A stretch of DNA of 64,000 nucleotides from contig JACEFZ010027123.1 of NCBI GenBank assembly GCA_014155875.1, positions 177,001 through 241,000 of the forward strand, read 5' to 3'. Each line of letters begins with the position of its first letter. The stretch's first letter is position 1. The translations under genes were made by a program, and so were the position numbers. Source of the DNA: Cepaea nemoralis (Eukaryota; Mollusca; Gastropoda; Stylommatophora; Helicidae). Under the pieces are notes generated by a model, which had not been told where the DNA came from, ran no database searches, and was given only the letters and a program-made list of their open reading frames with translations. Positions 35,602 through 49,422 of this stretch are shown here, piece by piece.

Positions 35602-37190
35602 GATAAACTAGGCATTTTTAAAGAAGTTAGTTTGCCGTTGCTTTCCTTCCTGGTCGGTGACAGTAGCCATCGTCTCGTTAAGGAGATCTTCTGCCTAACG
35701 TCCCAAAATTGAGATTATATTCAAACCACTATCTGTCGGCTGACCTCAATATTTCATCAACCACCTGCATTCACGTAATGCTGGTCATTGATGACTGGAC
35801 AGATGTCAGGGTCAATTTATGCCATGCTAGTAAAGGACCCTTTTTTAATGCCTTGAGACATACTGTGTATATGGTGATGGTCCTATATGTGCTCATGCCA
35901 ATCAACACTTGATGGGGGATATTTGGTTAGTGCTTTACTATATGTTGTAATTATGTTCAGAAGAATAATGTATGGTAAGTGTTGTGTTCAGAGCTTGATA
36001 AACATGGTCTCGACTTATCTTTTAAAGTCGCCAATGTCACTGAGTGTGCGACAGGCCATACATCATTTAATAACGCACGAATCGGTTTCGTTATATAATT
36101 TATAATGTATTTTATTTCCAGTGTGATTGTTAATTGCGGCATGTGAGTGGATTTACCTTGGTTCAATTTATTTTCCTCTTTTGTCACCAATGCCATTGCC
36201 CGCTATTCTTGATTTGGTACAACCGCATGCTAGTGAAATTAGGGTAAACCCATAAGTGTTCATTGTTCTGTGAGTCCTACTTATAGCAGTAATGAATGAG
36301 TAAAGACGATAAAATTGTTAATATTTTAGGCGTCAAGAAAGGGTATTCTACAATAATATTTAATTACTACTGGGCCGCATTTTTCTTCGAGTGTGATAAG
36401 GTATTCCAATATGATGGAAATTAGGTATGAGAAATGTGTAAAAGATACCTTTATCACGATAGCTATTGATAAATGGTCGATGTTGTGTTTTCAGTTGGAG
36501 GGCATTGCTTGTCTTTTCATGTTTTGGTACTTGATAATTCCGGCACCGAATACGAGTCAATCCAGTAAGAAGTTTGCAACCAAACAGCCTCAATATAAGG
36601 CCGGCTTTCACAACATGGCAACCCAAGTCTACAGATCCGATTTTGAGTGAGTCTATACAGTGGAACCTCTTGCAATAAGAAGAAAGCAAATGCTTGCTAC
36701 ATATGAAAGGCTTCTGAGAAACGATGCCAAGTTCAAGTACAATGCGATTGTTTTAGAAATTGTGTAGCTGTTGTCCTGTAATATTAGAAAAGATCACACG
36801 TGCCCGATAATCCTTATCATTGCACATCTGTTTGTGCAGGGATAATCAATGACTCTCTCACATTAGCAACCCATGAAAATGCCCACATCTTGGAAATAGG
36901 TCAAAGTCCACTTTTGGCAAACAGGCTGTTTGAATTCTTTGTAAACTAGTCAATAGTCACGCCAATGACAGTTTCCTTCAAAAATTATCACTTGGAACAT
37001 CATCGGTACCAAGGTTTTCCCTACCATTGATTTTAATGGGAGAAGCTTTGACTCAGCAGTTAAGCAATCAAGGAAACAAGGGAGGCATTTAAGTGCTTCT
37101 TCTTTGAAAACTTTAGGATTTTCATACCACTGATTTTATAGGGATTCATCAAGATCAAGATAAGTCTGATATAATTTTTGCACATCGTGT
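35602..37190. other. No gene recognised
   Basis: Short frames only, in both strands. Nothing matches a family I know. Confidence 0.4.
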
Positions 37191-37200
37191 GTGTGTTTCT

Positions 37201-38163
<963 letters not shown>

Positions 38164-38880
38164 CCCCGCCAGAACCGGGTCAGCTAATTTATTTATATAA
38201 TCACGTTTCATGAAAGAACCCCCATTTGGAGACACCTCTGAAACTTCGTGCTGTTTGTTTCAAAACGGAAATCACGTGAAAATTTCAAAAAATGCCCGGA
38301 CGTCTGTTGGTCAAACTGTAATACTGTTAAAATCATGGAGGTAATCTCTATGTCGTAATTAATATACCGCATATAAACTAACTTTGAAATCTGCTGTAAA
38401 ATCTCCAGAACAAAAAAATTTTTGTTGGGTGGACATAATGATAAGTTTATATACTAAATCTCATCATTTTCCCTCAGTTGGTTAATGAGATATTGAATTT
38501 TATATTGAGGCAACAAACAAAAAACACACTATAATTAAAAACTTTCAATGGGTAGTAACATATGCAGCTTTCCATGTAAATGTACAGACATATTTTTGGC
38601 TGCTTATTATAGAAACTGGCACTATAATTTTATTGTGAAGCGGTGATGCAAATCAAATAGATTGGTGTAATGATTTGTTATTGCATTATCTGACCTAATG
38701 GAAATAATTGAAATGGCCTCATAATAAACCCAGCAGCAAGCTTCCAAATTAAATCATACACTCTATTAATAAAGCCGATAGAAATTATACTTATTGATAT
38801 CTACGGGACAAGAAAACAGAACAGACTGTGTTACTATTTTATTAATATCACAATGATATGAGTCAGAGAACGATTTAATA
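38164..38880. other. No gene recognised
   Basis: AT-rich, no motif seen. Confidence 0.4.
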
Positions 38881-38883
38881 ATG

Positions 38884-38985
38884 TTAGTTAGTTGCATATC
38901 CTTTACAGCCCACAGCTGTGGTTCGAACGCCGGTATGCGGTATTACGAACTGAGTCCATAAGCTCTTCTCCAGGGAGCCGGCTTT
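38884..38985 (-). repeat. Short tRNA-headed SINE with deleted body
   Basis: The minus strand reads GCCGGCTCCCTGGAG, the B box GCGTTCGAACC, then directly CTGTAAAGGATATGCAACTA with a short CTAA tail. The usual central body is absent. Confidence 0.6.
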
Positions 38986-39059
38986 AATAATGTAGTTGAT
39001 TAAAAACAGTTACTAAATTAACATAACTCAGAATAATATTTTTGTACAAGCAGAATACC

Positions 39060-39256
39060 GTTCTCCGTGGTGAATGTTGTTACGGACGCGATTCGTATTC
39101 CCGTATACCCGGGTTTGAAACACAGAGGTGTTGGTGTTTTTCGTAAAAGGCATAGGTGCCGGTCATTCAGAAAGCAATGGCAAACTACTGAACGTAAAAT
39201 TTACCCAGGAATGACGAACTGCCAACAATGATTGACTGCTTCGTACTGTGAAGGAC
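39060..39256 (+). repeat. SINE with TCTCCGTGG head
   Basis: Head TTCTCCGTGGTGAATG, B-box region CCGGGTTTGAAACAC, core AGCAATGGCAAACTACTGAA and end TACTGTGAAGGACATGCAAC. Confidence 0.75.
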
Positions 39257-39317
39257 ATGCAACTATAAAATATGCAGACTAGATATCTCATTGTTTGGTT
39301 ATTTACTTCTTTTTTTT

Positions 39318-39336
39318 GGGGGGGGGGGGGGGGGGG
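39318..39336. repeat. Poly-G tract of 19
   Basis: Directly follows a T run. Confidence 0.95.
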
Positions 39337-39339
39337 TTT

Positions 39340-40141
39340 AAGTGTTTAAGTGCATGATTTGGCATTTTATAAAAGTTGAAAGCCACCATACGTCTTAGGT
39401 TATTTTTTTACATTATTCACAATTTTTATTATTACATGACAGTTGTGGTGCACAATTTTTGCATTTGGGAAAATCCGCCATATTATTAAAATGGCTTTAG
39501 GAAGAAGAAGGAGGAGGAAGAATGAGAAAGGAGGAGGCGGAGGAGGAGGCTGGAGTGGAGGAAGAGGCAGGAGGAAGATGGAGTTTTCGGTTTTCATTTG
39601 AATTTTGCTTTCTCGCAGTGGCCCTCAAAATAACAACACGAGTTATCCCCCATTGCAAGGAAAACAATCAAGAGCAGTTATCTGCCCTTAGAGTATGTGT
39701 TTTGGTCACAATTTTTCAAAATGCGTAAAGAGTATTTTTCTATGTATTCATATTAAATGATAAAATAATAAACTGACACACAGACATTAATATCTCAGCT
39801 TGAAATTGACCTACAGACTTGGATAAGGTACGTTGGATTTCTTGTTTCACGGGATATATAACTATGCAGTTGCATAATTTAAAAAGCAATTTAGAAAATG
39901 TTCCTACAGTGGCTACATACACGCTGTTTCTTATAAGCACTCAAAAAATATGAACACCTACAATTTACACATACTAACAATAATATATTCAAATACATCT
40001 TACGCTCTTTTATGTCTTGATGTGTTTCAGTTTACTGAAATTGAAATTGAAAGTATAATAATATGTTTGAAGTTAAGAAAACTATGTATACAACAGTTTA
40101 AACCGTGTATTGATTGATAGCATAATTATCAGATGTCTCAA
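39340..40141. other. 3' flank of receptor copy C
   Basis: Purine-rich GGAGGA tract at 39498-39580. No gene seen. Confidence 0.35.
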
Positions 40142-40744
40142 TTACTGTATCAAGGATTCAATGCTACATAACTTCCGAAGCACTTCCCTGTAGTTAGTGC
40201 TCATATGGTAGTAAATAAAAATATTGGATGATGAATTTATTGACTCCAACAGTACACACACAGCTCCTAACACCGTCAATATGTTTACATATTGTCCTCT
40301 TGCTGAAAGCTTTGGCTCCGTGCACATGGCTATGAAAATTATGCCTAATGGAGAAAAGCAGCATATGAAGAGAACTGCGATCGTCGTGACCATCTTGGCA
40401 ACCTTGATATTACGGCTGGAAATGTTGGTAGCTTGTGTAGTCTTTGAAGATTCCATTCTCCATTTGCTATTGGCTCGGAGTTGATACACTAAGGTTATCG
40501 TACACACGATAATAATCACGAAGGCTGCAAAGGGAAGCAAAGTGTTGTTTACCAGAAAGGAAATTCTGTCAACGATCACACCATTTGCAGCTACTATATT
40601 TCCGAGAAGAGTTTTATTTCTCGCTGGGAAGTATTTCATGCCGAGACGATTGACAAGGCACCCAGGTGTTATGCTACTTAAGAATATAACGAAGATCGAA
40701 GCCGTGAGGAACATCATTCGCGTTGATGTGAAGATATTTCTTAC
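40142..40744 (-). CDS. GPCR copy C exon 3 (TM4-TM7 and C-terminus)
   Basis: Starts VRNIFTSTRMM after the acceptor TTGTTTAG and ends with TAA at 40144-40142. It covers TM4 to TM7 with a short cytoplasmic tail. Confidence 0.9.
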   Translation of the reverse strand, partial: VRNIFTSTRMMFLTASIFVIFLSSITPGCLVNRLGMKYFPARNKTLLGNIVAANGVIVDRISFLVNNTLLPFAAFVIIIVCTITLVYQLRANSKWRMESSKTTQATNISSRNIKVAKMVTTIAVLFICCFSPLGIIFIAMCTEPKLSARGQYVNILTVLGAVCVLLESINSSSNIFIYYHMSTNYREVLRKLCSIESLIQ

Positions 40745-43700
40745 CTAAACAATCAAAACAGAGTTGATGAAAATAGTTAATGAAACAAATCAAGCAAGTG
40801 GACATTAAATAATGCTAGATCCAATGACAACGTTTAAATGCCATATTCTTAGTTAGTAATTATTAATTATCCCTAGATTTTAATATATTCTACAATAATA
40901 TGGTTTTATTGCTTTGCAAATAACTTTTATGATAGCCGTAGTAGAGCTTTTGCTAGCAGGATTGCTTGCCAGCCCGGTAGTCATATTTTCAATTCCCCTT
41001 GGAAGAGAAATATTTTTGTTTAGTCTTACTTTCCTAGTTCCACATTTTAAAATTGGTGCCGGGATATTTTTTGTTCAGTAAAAGGGACAAGATTGATATT
41101 TACACAATGAGAACCCATTGCAATAAACAAATACAACTGCTCGTAATTATGGCAAACGCTCCTTTGTCCTTCCTGACCTGTTTGTGTGGTGTGTGCCAGG
41201 CTTCGGCAGAGGTATTAGGTAAATAAGCATCCATTCCTCTGTAATGGTAAAATTTTCAATGTAGGTGCATGCCAGTTCTTCCAGTGCCTCATCGGACAAT
41301 TCACTAATTCCCTCACATCTCAAACCACTGGAATTCCGGTACATTGCTTTTTTGTCCGCCATATTGCAGACTTGATATCAGCCACATTCATTTAGACTTC
41401 TTTGTTTTTCTTCTTGTGTCTTACATTTATTAAAGTAGTTCGTTATGGCCATTCCGAGTACTATTATGTCTTTTTAATCGCATTGTTCCAGATAGTAAAG
41501 GCCTACCTGTCTTTTCATCTGTTCTCTGCATTCAGAAGTCGAGAACATGTGTTTTCTTTTCTGCCCCGTTCATACTTATGTGCGGTAACCAGAACAATGT
41601 CAATGATTAATGGTTGTTCAACCTCTCACAGAATTATGCCCATTTCTCTCTCTTTTACTGTCGATGCCAGACAAGAATGAAATGTGAAGACGCAACACGG
41701 CGGGTACTGACCGTGCGCTACAGCTGACCTTTACAGAGGAAATGATACTTAATGATGGCGAAGTCTATTTTTAACCAATCACTGCTTTGGATCTCTGTTA
41801 TGTGTTATACGTATAAGGTTAACATTGGATCTATCACTGGTTTATCTTAAATACGTATCTCCTCTCTGCCGTGTCTCCACCTTACCGAGTTAGAGGAGTT
41901 TGAGAGTTTCAATTACCCCAAGAACTATGCCGACGGTTGCACAGCTACTGGTAGGGTCTCCCATGTCGGACCGGTCAAGGGATAGGAAATAGACAAGGAG
42001 AGACACACACCTGCTGCCGTGTAGGTAGACTGGGGACAGTCAAAGGCTAGGGAGAGCACATCCGAAAAAAAAAAATTTTCGTAATCGGATGCACTGAGCT
42101 AGATAAAGCAGTGCAACGTAACTTATCAATCCAAGATGTCATACATTACAATTAATCAAAATGGTGCTAATCCCGTGAAGTCCCATCAGGTGGTGATAGT
42201 GCCGAGCCTCCTGCTTCGAGGGGGTCCACCAAATGCTACTGGTGGTCATCTTTCCCTGTGCTGTAGAGTCAATCTACAGTGGATTAGGGTAAGAGCTATT
42301 GACCGAACATCCCTGACACTCAACATATTACACTGGAATGCCGAAGGAGTGCTTAAAAAGAAAGTCCCATAAGGATAACACCAAGAAGGATAACACCATG
42401 ACAGTGAGAATCAAACGCCCGACAAAACACCCAAGAAGGTAACCAGGACAACAAATGTCTGAATATGATGGACGTGTCAGCCGGAAGGTGCAAGTATCGC
42501 AGCTCTGCTGTAAACAGACACAACACAATTACATCTAAAACATTTCGGACCAACGCAGAAGAAGAAATATTAGTCTTAATTAATGGTATTCTCATCTCAT
42601 CTCATCTCATCTCACCTCATTTTATCATGTTCCTCTTGTACCTTGCAGTGTCAAGTTGAAGTATAAACATCGTGAGAGTGCCCGATTATGGGCTTCATGT
42701 ATCGATATTCAAATGGACTCTGCTATTCCCTCCGTCCAACTAAGAAAAACTAAGAAATATAAACGGACTGACCCACACGGATTAATGGTATTAGATCACT
42801 ATATTTCTATGACCTTTTGACATTGGGTTGTAGTCAATTAAATACCCTAAATCAGTAGAGGAAATATTACCACCCTAGGCATAAGTTCAGCCAGTTATAA
42901 TTGGTGAGCTGAATCATGATGGTTTAATCCAAATATCTATCTCCGCTGATTGGAAGTGTCTGTACCGATCTTGCTAATTCCGCTGATTTTTTAGATTGGA
43001 GAGTGGAAGGGCAGCATTGCAACACAGTTTATGTGAAGACAATACTGTGGTACTCGATTGGAAGACATGTTTTTTACACCAGCCCCACGACAAAGGGAAA
43101 AACAAAAAGACTTGGAGGAGTATGGAGAAACTCTAAATAAGAACTACAATGAGGCAACTAGAAACTCCTATACAAAAGATAAGTGCAATGACAACCAGAG
43201 GAGAACCATTTGACCCAACTTAAATAATTAACAACGAAAATGGAGAACCAATAAGTGAACAAAAACAAATCCTAATAAGACGGAAACAGTACTTCGAACA
43301 ACTTCTCAACATCCCATCATGTGCCACAGGAATTCAAGAAACCGATACAGATGCCACCGAAGAACTAGAACTAGAGACATACTGAAAGAAGAAATTATAG
43401 AAGCCATCAGATTAGCCCCATTGAACAAATCACCAGGACAAGATGAAATACCAAATGAATTAATTAAAGTAAAGCAGCAAGAGAAGTAGGAACAGAATGA
43501 CTACATAGACTATTCAACCACGTTTGGGAAGAACAACAGACACTGCGAGACTGGGAAACGCCATAATTATCCCAATTTGGAAAAACAAAGGCAGCAAAAA
43601 AGACTGCACACAATACATAGGCATTTCACTGTTGAGTCATAATGGGAAAAATTTTGCAAAATTCTTGAGAAAACATTACGAACTATTAAGAATCCCAGCT

Positions 43701-46700
43701 AAGCGAAACACAACTTGGATTTAGGAAAAACAAAGGATGCACAGATGCCATTTTTGCTCTTAGACAACTTATAAAGAATTCAATTGAATTCAATGAAACA
43801 CTCTACTTAACCTTTGTCTACCAAGACAAGGCATTTTATAGAGTAGATAGAAACAAACTGTGGGAAATCCTAAATCTATATGGAGTGAGTACACATCTAA
43901 CAAACCTATATAAAAGCTTATACAACAACAGTGAATGCTTAGTGAGAGCTACTGGAGGACACTCAGAACACTTTACAATAAAATCCTAAGTACGACAAGG
44001 TTGTGTCCTGTCCCCTCTCTTGTTTATAACATATATAGACAACATATATAAAGAAACCAATAAGCAGAGACCGCAAGAATACAGCATGACACAGAAGAAG
44101 AACCATCTGCAAATCTAACCATTAGAAAACTTCTGTTTGCGGACGACCAAGCACTGATAGCAAAATCAGAAGCTGAATTACAAGTCCACATGAATAGTCT
44201 AAAGGAAATGTATAGGGAACATGACATGAAAATTAGCACAAGTAAAACAGAGGTATTGACTATAACTTAAGAATAAAAAGCAACAACGATACGATTCATC
44301 TAAACAAACATCCCTTGAAACAAGTAAAGAGTTTCAAGTACCTAGGAAGTATAATATCATCTAATTGCACATCAGAAGACGAGATCGAAAATAGATGCAA
44401 TAAGGCAAACCAACTCATTGGACAAATGGCACCAATACTAAAGAACAAACATGTATCAATAACTACTAAGAAAGTACTTTACATCACAATCTTCCTGCCA
44501 ACTCTATGTTACCAATGCCAAACTTGGAGAATGACAGAAAAACAGAAAAGAAAATTCACAACAGAAATGAGATTCCTGAGAAGAATACTCAATTATCAAG
44601 AATAGATAAGTTCATAAATGAAAAAAAATCAGGACTAAATTGGGGGTTATAGCTGCACTAGATTTTATTAAAAGGCAGCAAGTCACATGGTTTGGCCATG
44701 CAAGTAGGTTACCAACTAACAGTATACTACAACAAGCAATGATGTACAGACCAGAGGGAAGCAGAGGGAGAGGCCGACCACGTAAGCGATGGACGCAGGG
44801 AATAACAGAGTCTCTATGGGAATATCGATACATGAAGCCCATAAGCAGGCACTCTCCCGCTGTTTATACTTCACCTCGACACCGCAAGGTATAAGAGGAA
44901 CATGATGAGATGAAATGATGAGATGTAGTTAGATTTTTTTTTTTTTTTTTTTTTTTGGAAACACTTTATGAGAAGAAACAAAATAAGAGAACTTCGTGAT
45001 AACTGGCAAGATTAAGGGAAAAGAACAAGGGGAAGTCAGAGAAGATGGATGGGCCACATGGAATGGTTGGGAAAAGAACACAGAGCTGATCAACGACTCT
45101 GGTGATATTGTAACATATCGGAACATGACACATACACACACACACACACATACACTCACACACATACACTCACACACATACACTCACACACACACACACT
45201 CACACACACACTCTCTCTCACACACACACACACTAACACACACACACACACACACACACGGACATACCGTTATGGCACATAATGGATGACTGAAGAGACT
45301 TCCAGAGAAATGTACAAACACGAATAACAAAGAATATATACATATGTGATATTTAAAGCAAAGATCACTTAAAACACACAATTCAACACACCTTTAAAGG
45401 AATTGTTATGCATAGACATCTCTCCAATGTGATTATGGCCGTAGTCCAGGCAGTGATGCGGGAAAACGTTGTATGAACATAAGTAATGGTTACATATTGC
45501 AAGTCGAATGGATCAAAAGTCAGATCCGCATCTCTGAATGCTGGGGTGTAACAAATATTGGTCCACATTAATGTTATAAGGCAGCCAAGATCAGAAACGG
45601 CGAGGCCTGTTGGAAGAAACAACTGAAGAAAGTTAGTATGTTAGTTAGTCGACAGATCATCCTCATTGCACATCGAAACATTGAGTCCATAAGTGCTCGG
45701 ATCCCTTCCTCAGTAAATCCCGCAGCGTGTAGCGGTTAACGTCACCAGTTCTGTGTTGGTTTATTAATCCACTTTGGCTTTCTGCGTAGTGTTCTTGTTT
45801 GGCCACACCTCTTTTGATTTGCCTTTATCGCATACTGGCAATGGTTGTAGATTCACAGTCATCACTTGGTTCTCGCAAACGACTTACCTCTCGTAGAGCA
45901 TTTTAGAATATTAGCCTGGTCCATGGCTCGTCAAACGTCCACAGCAACTCTGCGTGCAAGCTTGTCAGCCTGTTCATTCCATTGTACACCCGCATGCCCT
46001 GGCACGAAAATGAAGCTAAGCTTTGCCAGCCGAGATAGCTCCAGAGACAGCAAACCACTGTCTTCGGATCCATCTCATCGCTATCTTCTTGAGCATAATC
46101 ATTGAGTTACTATGGAAACATGCCCTAGTGAATGTCTGTGTCTCGAGTCATGGCATTTCTTTACTTACTGTCATAGGCTTCCAAATAAATATATACTATG
46201 GTATAAGCCTTCTGTCTTTCAGTCAACATTGACAAACTCCTGCACGTAAACAAAGCCCAGTAAATCACAACAATGTTGAAGTTGATTGTGACGTCCTGTA
46301 AAAGACATGCAAGTAATTTTAATAAAGTTCAATTTATACTGTGAATGAATTTGTTACCCACGTCTTATTTCTCTAATCAATTTACGTTTTTGATTTGTTT
46401 CTTGCAGAACTGTCTCATTTTGTTTCTGTCCTTCCATGGAATTATTACTCAGAAACCAAATTTGCAGTCATTAGATATTCCTCAGTGTGACTGGTAATGT
46501 CCATTTGTCACGTACATATAATACTTTAATGGGATTTTTCTTTATTTAATTCGTCAGTGCTTTCCATCTGGCTTGCTTGCTTGTTGCTTGTGTTCGTTGG
46601 CAGTGAGCTCCAACGCGAAGTCCTGTATGTCTGATGAAGGCATCCTGTTGTCCAACATCAGTGTGATGTCATACAGGACCTGGGGTTTGCGTGAGTATCC

Positions 46701-49422
46701 CTTGTCCCATGTCTGGCTTATTGGTGTGCAGACTGGTGGTTCTTCGCCGTACAGGCAGACGCTCTCCGACTTCGGAGGAAGCTTTCCATTTTGTAAACGT
46801 CTACGTTTGGCAAAGCGATTTTGCTTCTTACCTCTACAAAGAATTTTGTGACTTTTCTGAGATGGCTGTACTGACCTAGCTGAGTTGAGTTGAGCTAAGA
46901 ACCAACATCACTGCACTCAGGATATTCCCATACACGCTCCGTCCCCTCGTTCAACAGCAGTGAAGAGAAACGCTACTAATAGTTCCTATCGCTATCTGAA
47001 TGAAAGTTCTCCTGGACTTCCCTCTCAGTTTTGAGATTCCTCCAGAACCCTGCCGGTCCCCATAATATCATTCTTTCCATATACATGTTATCAATATATA
47101 TATATACCTCTGCCTTCTCCACCTTGTCCTACAGGCAGTCGATCACCTCTGCCTTGCCCATAGGTCATTTACCACCAAGACACCAAGAGGTGCATTCCCT
47201 GCTAGCCTATCAGCATGATCATTCTCCCCTGTCTCCCGCATAGCAAGGGAAAAGATCCATACAATTCACACAATCTGTGTCCTCTGAAGCGAGAATAGCG
47301 ATTCCTCACGAAACATTCATTTCCCCACCTTACTAAGCATAATCATTGAGTCCGTAATGAATGCAATGTGTGCAGATGTACCGATTTAATTGTTTAACAA
47401 TTTTGAAACTTAATTTTATGTTACGAGTGGTTATGGTATTTTGTTTTTCCTCTTGGAAACGAAAACACTCTGTTTCCTTTCAATTTCACTGTTATCTTAG
47501 GTGTCCACTATGTATATTAACAACATTTATTTAGTGCTAAAAATCCTGTTCATTACTGTATAATCTGAATATCTCATACTATTGATGCTATATCCATCTA
47601 TGGTAATTCCTCTCATAGTCTCTAAATGCAAATAATATGTTCACTATACAGAGAAACATTGTCTTTAGACATTACGCATTTTTCGTACATCTCTCTTGGT
47701 AGACTGGCATTTCATTATGAATTGGCAGGGCAATGGTTTCAGTATATGTTTGTTAGAAGTGTAAAGAATTGCCCATCCGAGCGTAGATCTGGAATCATCC
47801 TTATCATGTCGACGTGTGCTCTGTTTGAAGCGTGTGTTGTCAATGAAGCACAGATGCAAGTCTTTGTTTACCTCTATCGAACGCTCCATTCAAGTTCCCA
47901 GCATATACATCTGGTGTACACTTGCCTTCTACAACACACACTGTGGTTCCCATTTGTCGGCTTAATGGTTGTTACCAATGCTTTGTTTGGGGGTTGGATA
48001 GTTTCCAAGCTGATTATTCCTGTTCAATGACATGTCTGCCTGGCTTTTCCTCTGTGTGTTGAGTATCGCATAGACCACCTCCTCACTTAGTCATGAACCT
48101 ATATCTCCATCTATGAATCCCCTGACTGTTACGTTGCTCTCTCAACCTAGTACTATTTTCGTGGAATAGCAGTTTATCGTTATGTTTACTTCACAAGAGA
48201 AATTAACCAATGTGCAGCTCGTTAGACGAAGTTTTTTTTAATAACGTGGGCACTTACAGCTTTGTTTTTTATCACCATCACCACAACTATAAGCATCATC
48301 AACATCACTATGAGTTAATTAATACGCTACTGAACACAGTCATAACGCACCTCTGCCCCCTGTGCTCAACAAATTTGCTTACATCTGAGCCACGATGCTC
48401 GTGTATGCGTAAATGAGGTTGTACGTTCATGTTAATATTTCCAGTCAAAGGGATGATTAGTTTCACGACCATGTCATTCCGGTACAGTTTTTGGTTGAAA
48501 GAATGAAGTTACTAATACTATATTTGCCTATGTCTATAGCTGTATGTTGGGCAGGACTGCAGAGTATGCTGAGTATGTCTCAAACACATCTTAATACAGT
48601 CTACGGCTTTTTATCTTGGAGGTAAAGGGGCATTATTTCAGTCGTTTAATCAGATAGGTATGATATGCAAGCGTGCATTTGTTCTTATGGACGTGCAAGA
48701 CTTATTAGCACACGATCTTCCAGCCATAAATTTGTGATAGATATTCATTGCATATTGCGCATCTGGGACAAGAGTTAAATTTGCTGAGAATCATCGGCAC
48801 TTTATATCCTTAGACATGTTGGTACCTACTTTAGGCTGCGTCAAACTGGAAGCCCAAATCAATTTAAAAAATCGGTTCCGATGAGGATTCGAACCTATAA
48901 CCACCAGGTAAGCCTGAAGTCACTATACAACCACGTCTCCCCACGTGGGACTAGTAAAATGACAGCTAAACATTTGTTGTAGTGCTGTTCAACATACGCA
49001 GAACAGGGACAACTCTACGACCAACACCCGCTCCATTTGAAGACAAACTCTAATGAGATGTCAATAAGTCCAGGTTGACTGCTTATTGTTTTGTATTTAT
49101 TAATATTGATATCTAAAGGTGTTTAAATATATAAATGATAGGCGAAAAAGAGTGGAAACAGACCTCATAACTCTTTGTTATTTTTTTTTAACTTCCTAAT
49201 ATTTTGTTGGTACATACCAAAGAGACTGACGTTTACAGGGTCCCTGAAACCTTGTTTCATGAAGCAGATCATGTTTATAACATTGCTAACGACTCCAAAA
49301 ATGACTATGGCCTGACACAAAACCGCGTACAGAAACCAATGAAGGATACGTGTTGTTTCGTAACTGATTAAGGATAGACTTTGCCTATCTAGTTGTTCAG
49401 TGTTTGATACATTTCCAGGCAT
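40142..49422 (-). CDS. Chemosensory-type class A GPCR gene, copy C (three exons)
   Basis: Third tandem paralogue. Exons are 49422-49218, 45606-45392 and 40744-40142, joining to 1023 nt (340 aa) with no stop. Intron phases and positions match copies A and B. Motifs present are the sequon NVS at residues 4-6, GLAVSDLG in TM2, LERCLC after TM3, NKT in the second extracellular loop, FICCFSP in TM6 and NSSSNIFIYYHM in TM7. The C-terminus is ESLIQ. Intron 2 is enlarged to 4.6 kb by a cluster of LINE pieces, whereas intron 1 is the shortest of the three (3.6 kb). Just upstream of the conserved 5' flank sits a copy-specific insertion of about 1.4 kb. Looks like a functional coding sequence; the ligand is unknown. 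Confidence 0.85.
41150..41362 (-). pseudogene. Possible LINE reverse transcriptase scrap (copy C intron 2)
   Basis: Reads SDEALEELACTYIENF, EEWMLIYLIPLPKPGTH, resembling the EEW...PIPKPGKDP part of jockey-like RT. Paralogue of 10225-10440. Weak. Confidence 0.4.
41860..42430 (+). mobile_element. LINE 5' end (5' UTR and start of endonuclease)
   Basis: The frame at 42136-42370 ends SLTLNILHWNAEGVLKKK, the typical first strand of an APE endonuclease in this LINE group. The preceding 250 bp, with GTCTCCCATGTCGGACC, look like its leader. The frame stops at 42370, so it is a 3'-truncated or interrupted copy. Confidence 0.6.
42590..42716 (-). mobile_element. LINE 3' end, inverted
   Basis: Reverse complement of the 3' end at 44820-44930 (GAATATCGATACATGAAGCC to AAGAGGAACATGAT), ending in an ATGAG-type tail. 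Confidence 0.75.
43080..44932 (+). pseudogene. LINE reverse transcriptase region, nearly full but broken
   Basis: In order: PLNKSPGQDEIPNELI (43420), WETAIIIPIWKNKGSKK (43550), FRKNKGCTDAIFALRQLIK (43730), VRQGCVLSPLLF (43995) and LFADDQALIAKSEAEL (44135) with the catalytic Asp pair. Then follow KSFKYLGSIISS (44325), TLCYQCQTWRMTEKQ (44500) and WFGHASRLPTNS, GRGRPRKRW (44690-44800). Stops and frameshifts occur throughout. It ends in a GATGAGAT-like tail at about 44905-44932 and a poly-T run at 44936-44956. It sits in intron 2 of receptor copy C, opposite to the gene. Confidence 0.85.
44960..45135 (+). pseudogene. APE-type LINE C-terminal fragment
   Basis: ITGKIKGKEQGEVRED, GWATWNGWEKNTELINDS, the same tail as 59341-59560 (minus). 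Runs into an (AC)n tract. Confidence 0.65.
45130..45260. repeat. (AC)n-rich microsatellite
   Basis: Imperfect AC repeats with ACTC interruptions. Confidence 0.9.
45392..45606 (-). CDS. GPCR copy C exon 2 (TM2-TM3)
   Basis: 215 nt, acceptor TTCCAACAG and donor AAG|GTGTGT. The split Gly codon is GGC here and GGT in the other copies, so the protein is unchanged. Confidence 0.88.
45860..46100 (-). pseudogene. RNase H fragment of a jockey/I-type LINE
   Basis: The minus strand reads LSFIFVPGHAGVQWNEQADKL followed by ARRVAVDV across a frameshift, the GHxGxxxNExAD signature of LINE RNase H. It lies in intron 1 of copy C. Confidence 0.65.
46200..46312 (+). repeat. SINE 3' half, decayed
   Basis: GTGACGTCCTGTAAAAGACATGCAAG at the end; the body is weak. 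Confidence 0.5.
46370..48150 (-). pseudogene. Decayed APE-type LINE in intron 1 of copy C
   Basis: Collinear with the remnants at 13097-14240 and 28840-30250, interrupted at about 46560-46790 and 46915-47330 by other sequence. The Phe-Ile-Asp block (LHLCFIDNTRFK) is at about 47825-47860. Confidence 0.6.
46915..47330 (-). pseudogene. Second RNase H-like LINE fragment
   Basis: The minus strand gives RETGENDHADRLAGNAPLGV, then LVVNDLWARQR, the end of a LINE RNase H. Inserted within the older LINE remnant. Confidence 0.5.
48151..48880. other. Intron 1 of copy C, shared with copy B
   Basis: Non-coding, collinear with about 30250-31800 minus the copy B insertions. Confidence 0.4.
48885..48945 (-). 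repeat. tRNA-like SINE head
   Basis: Minus strand GGGGAGACGTGGTTGTATAG (A box) and TATAGGTTCGAATCCTC (B box). Paralogue of 31855-31925. Confidence 0.6.
49218..49422 (-). CDS. GPCR copy C exon 1 (N-terminus and TM1)
   Basis: 205 nt from ATG 49422-49420. It encodes MPGNVSNTEQLD, then TM1 with FGVVSNVINMICFMKQGF, and ends at VSLF with a G|GTATGT donor. Confidence 0.82.
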
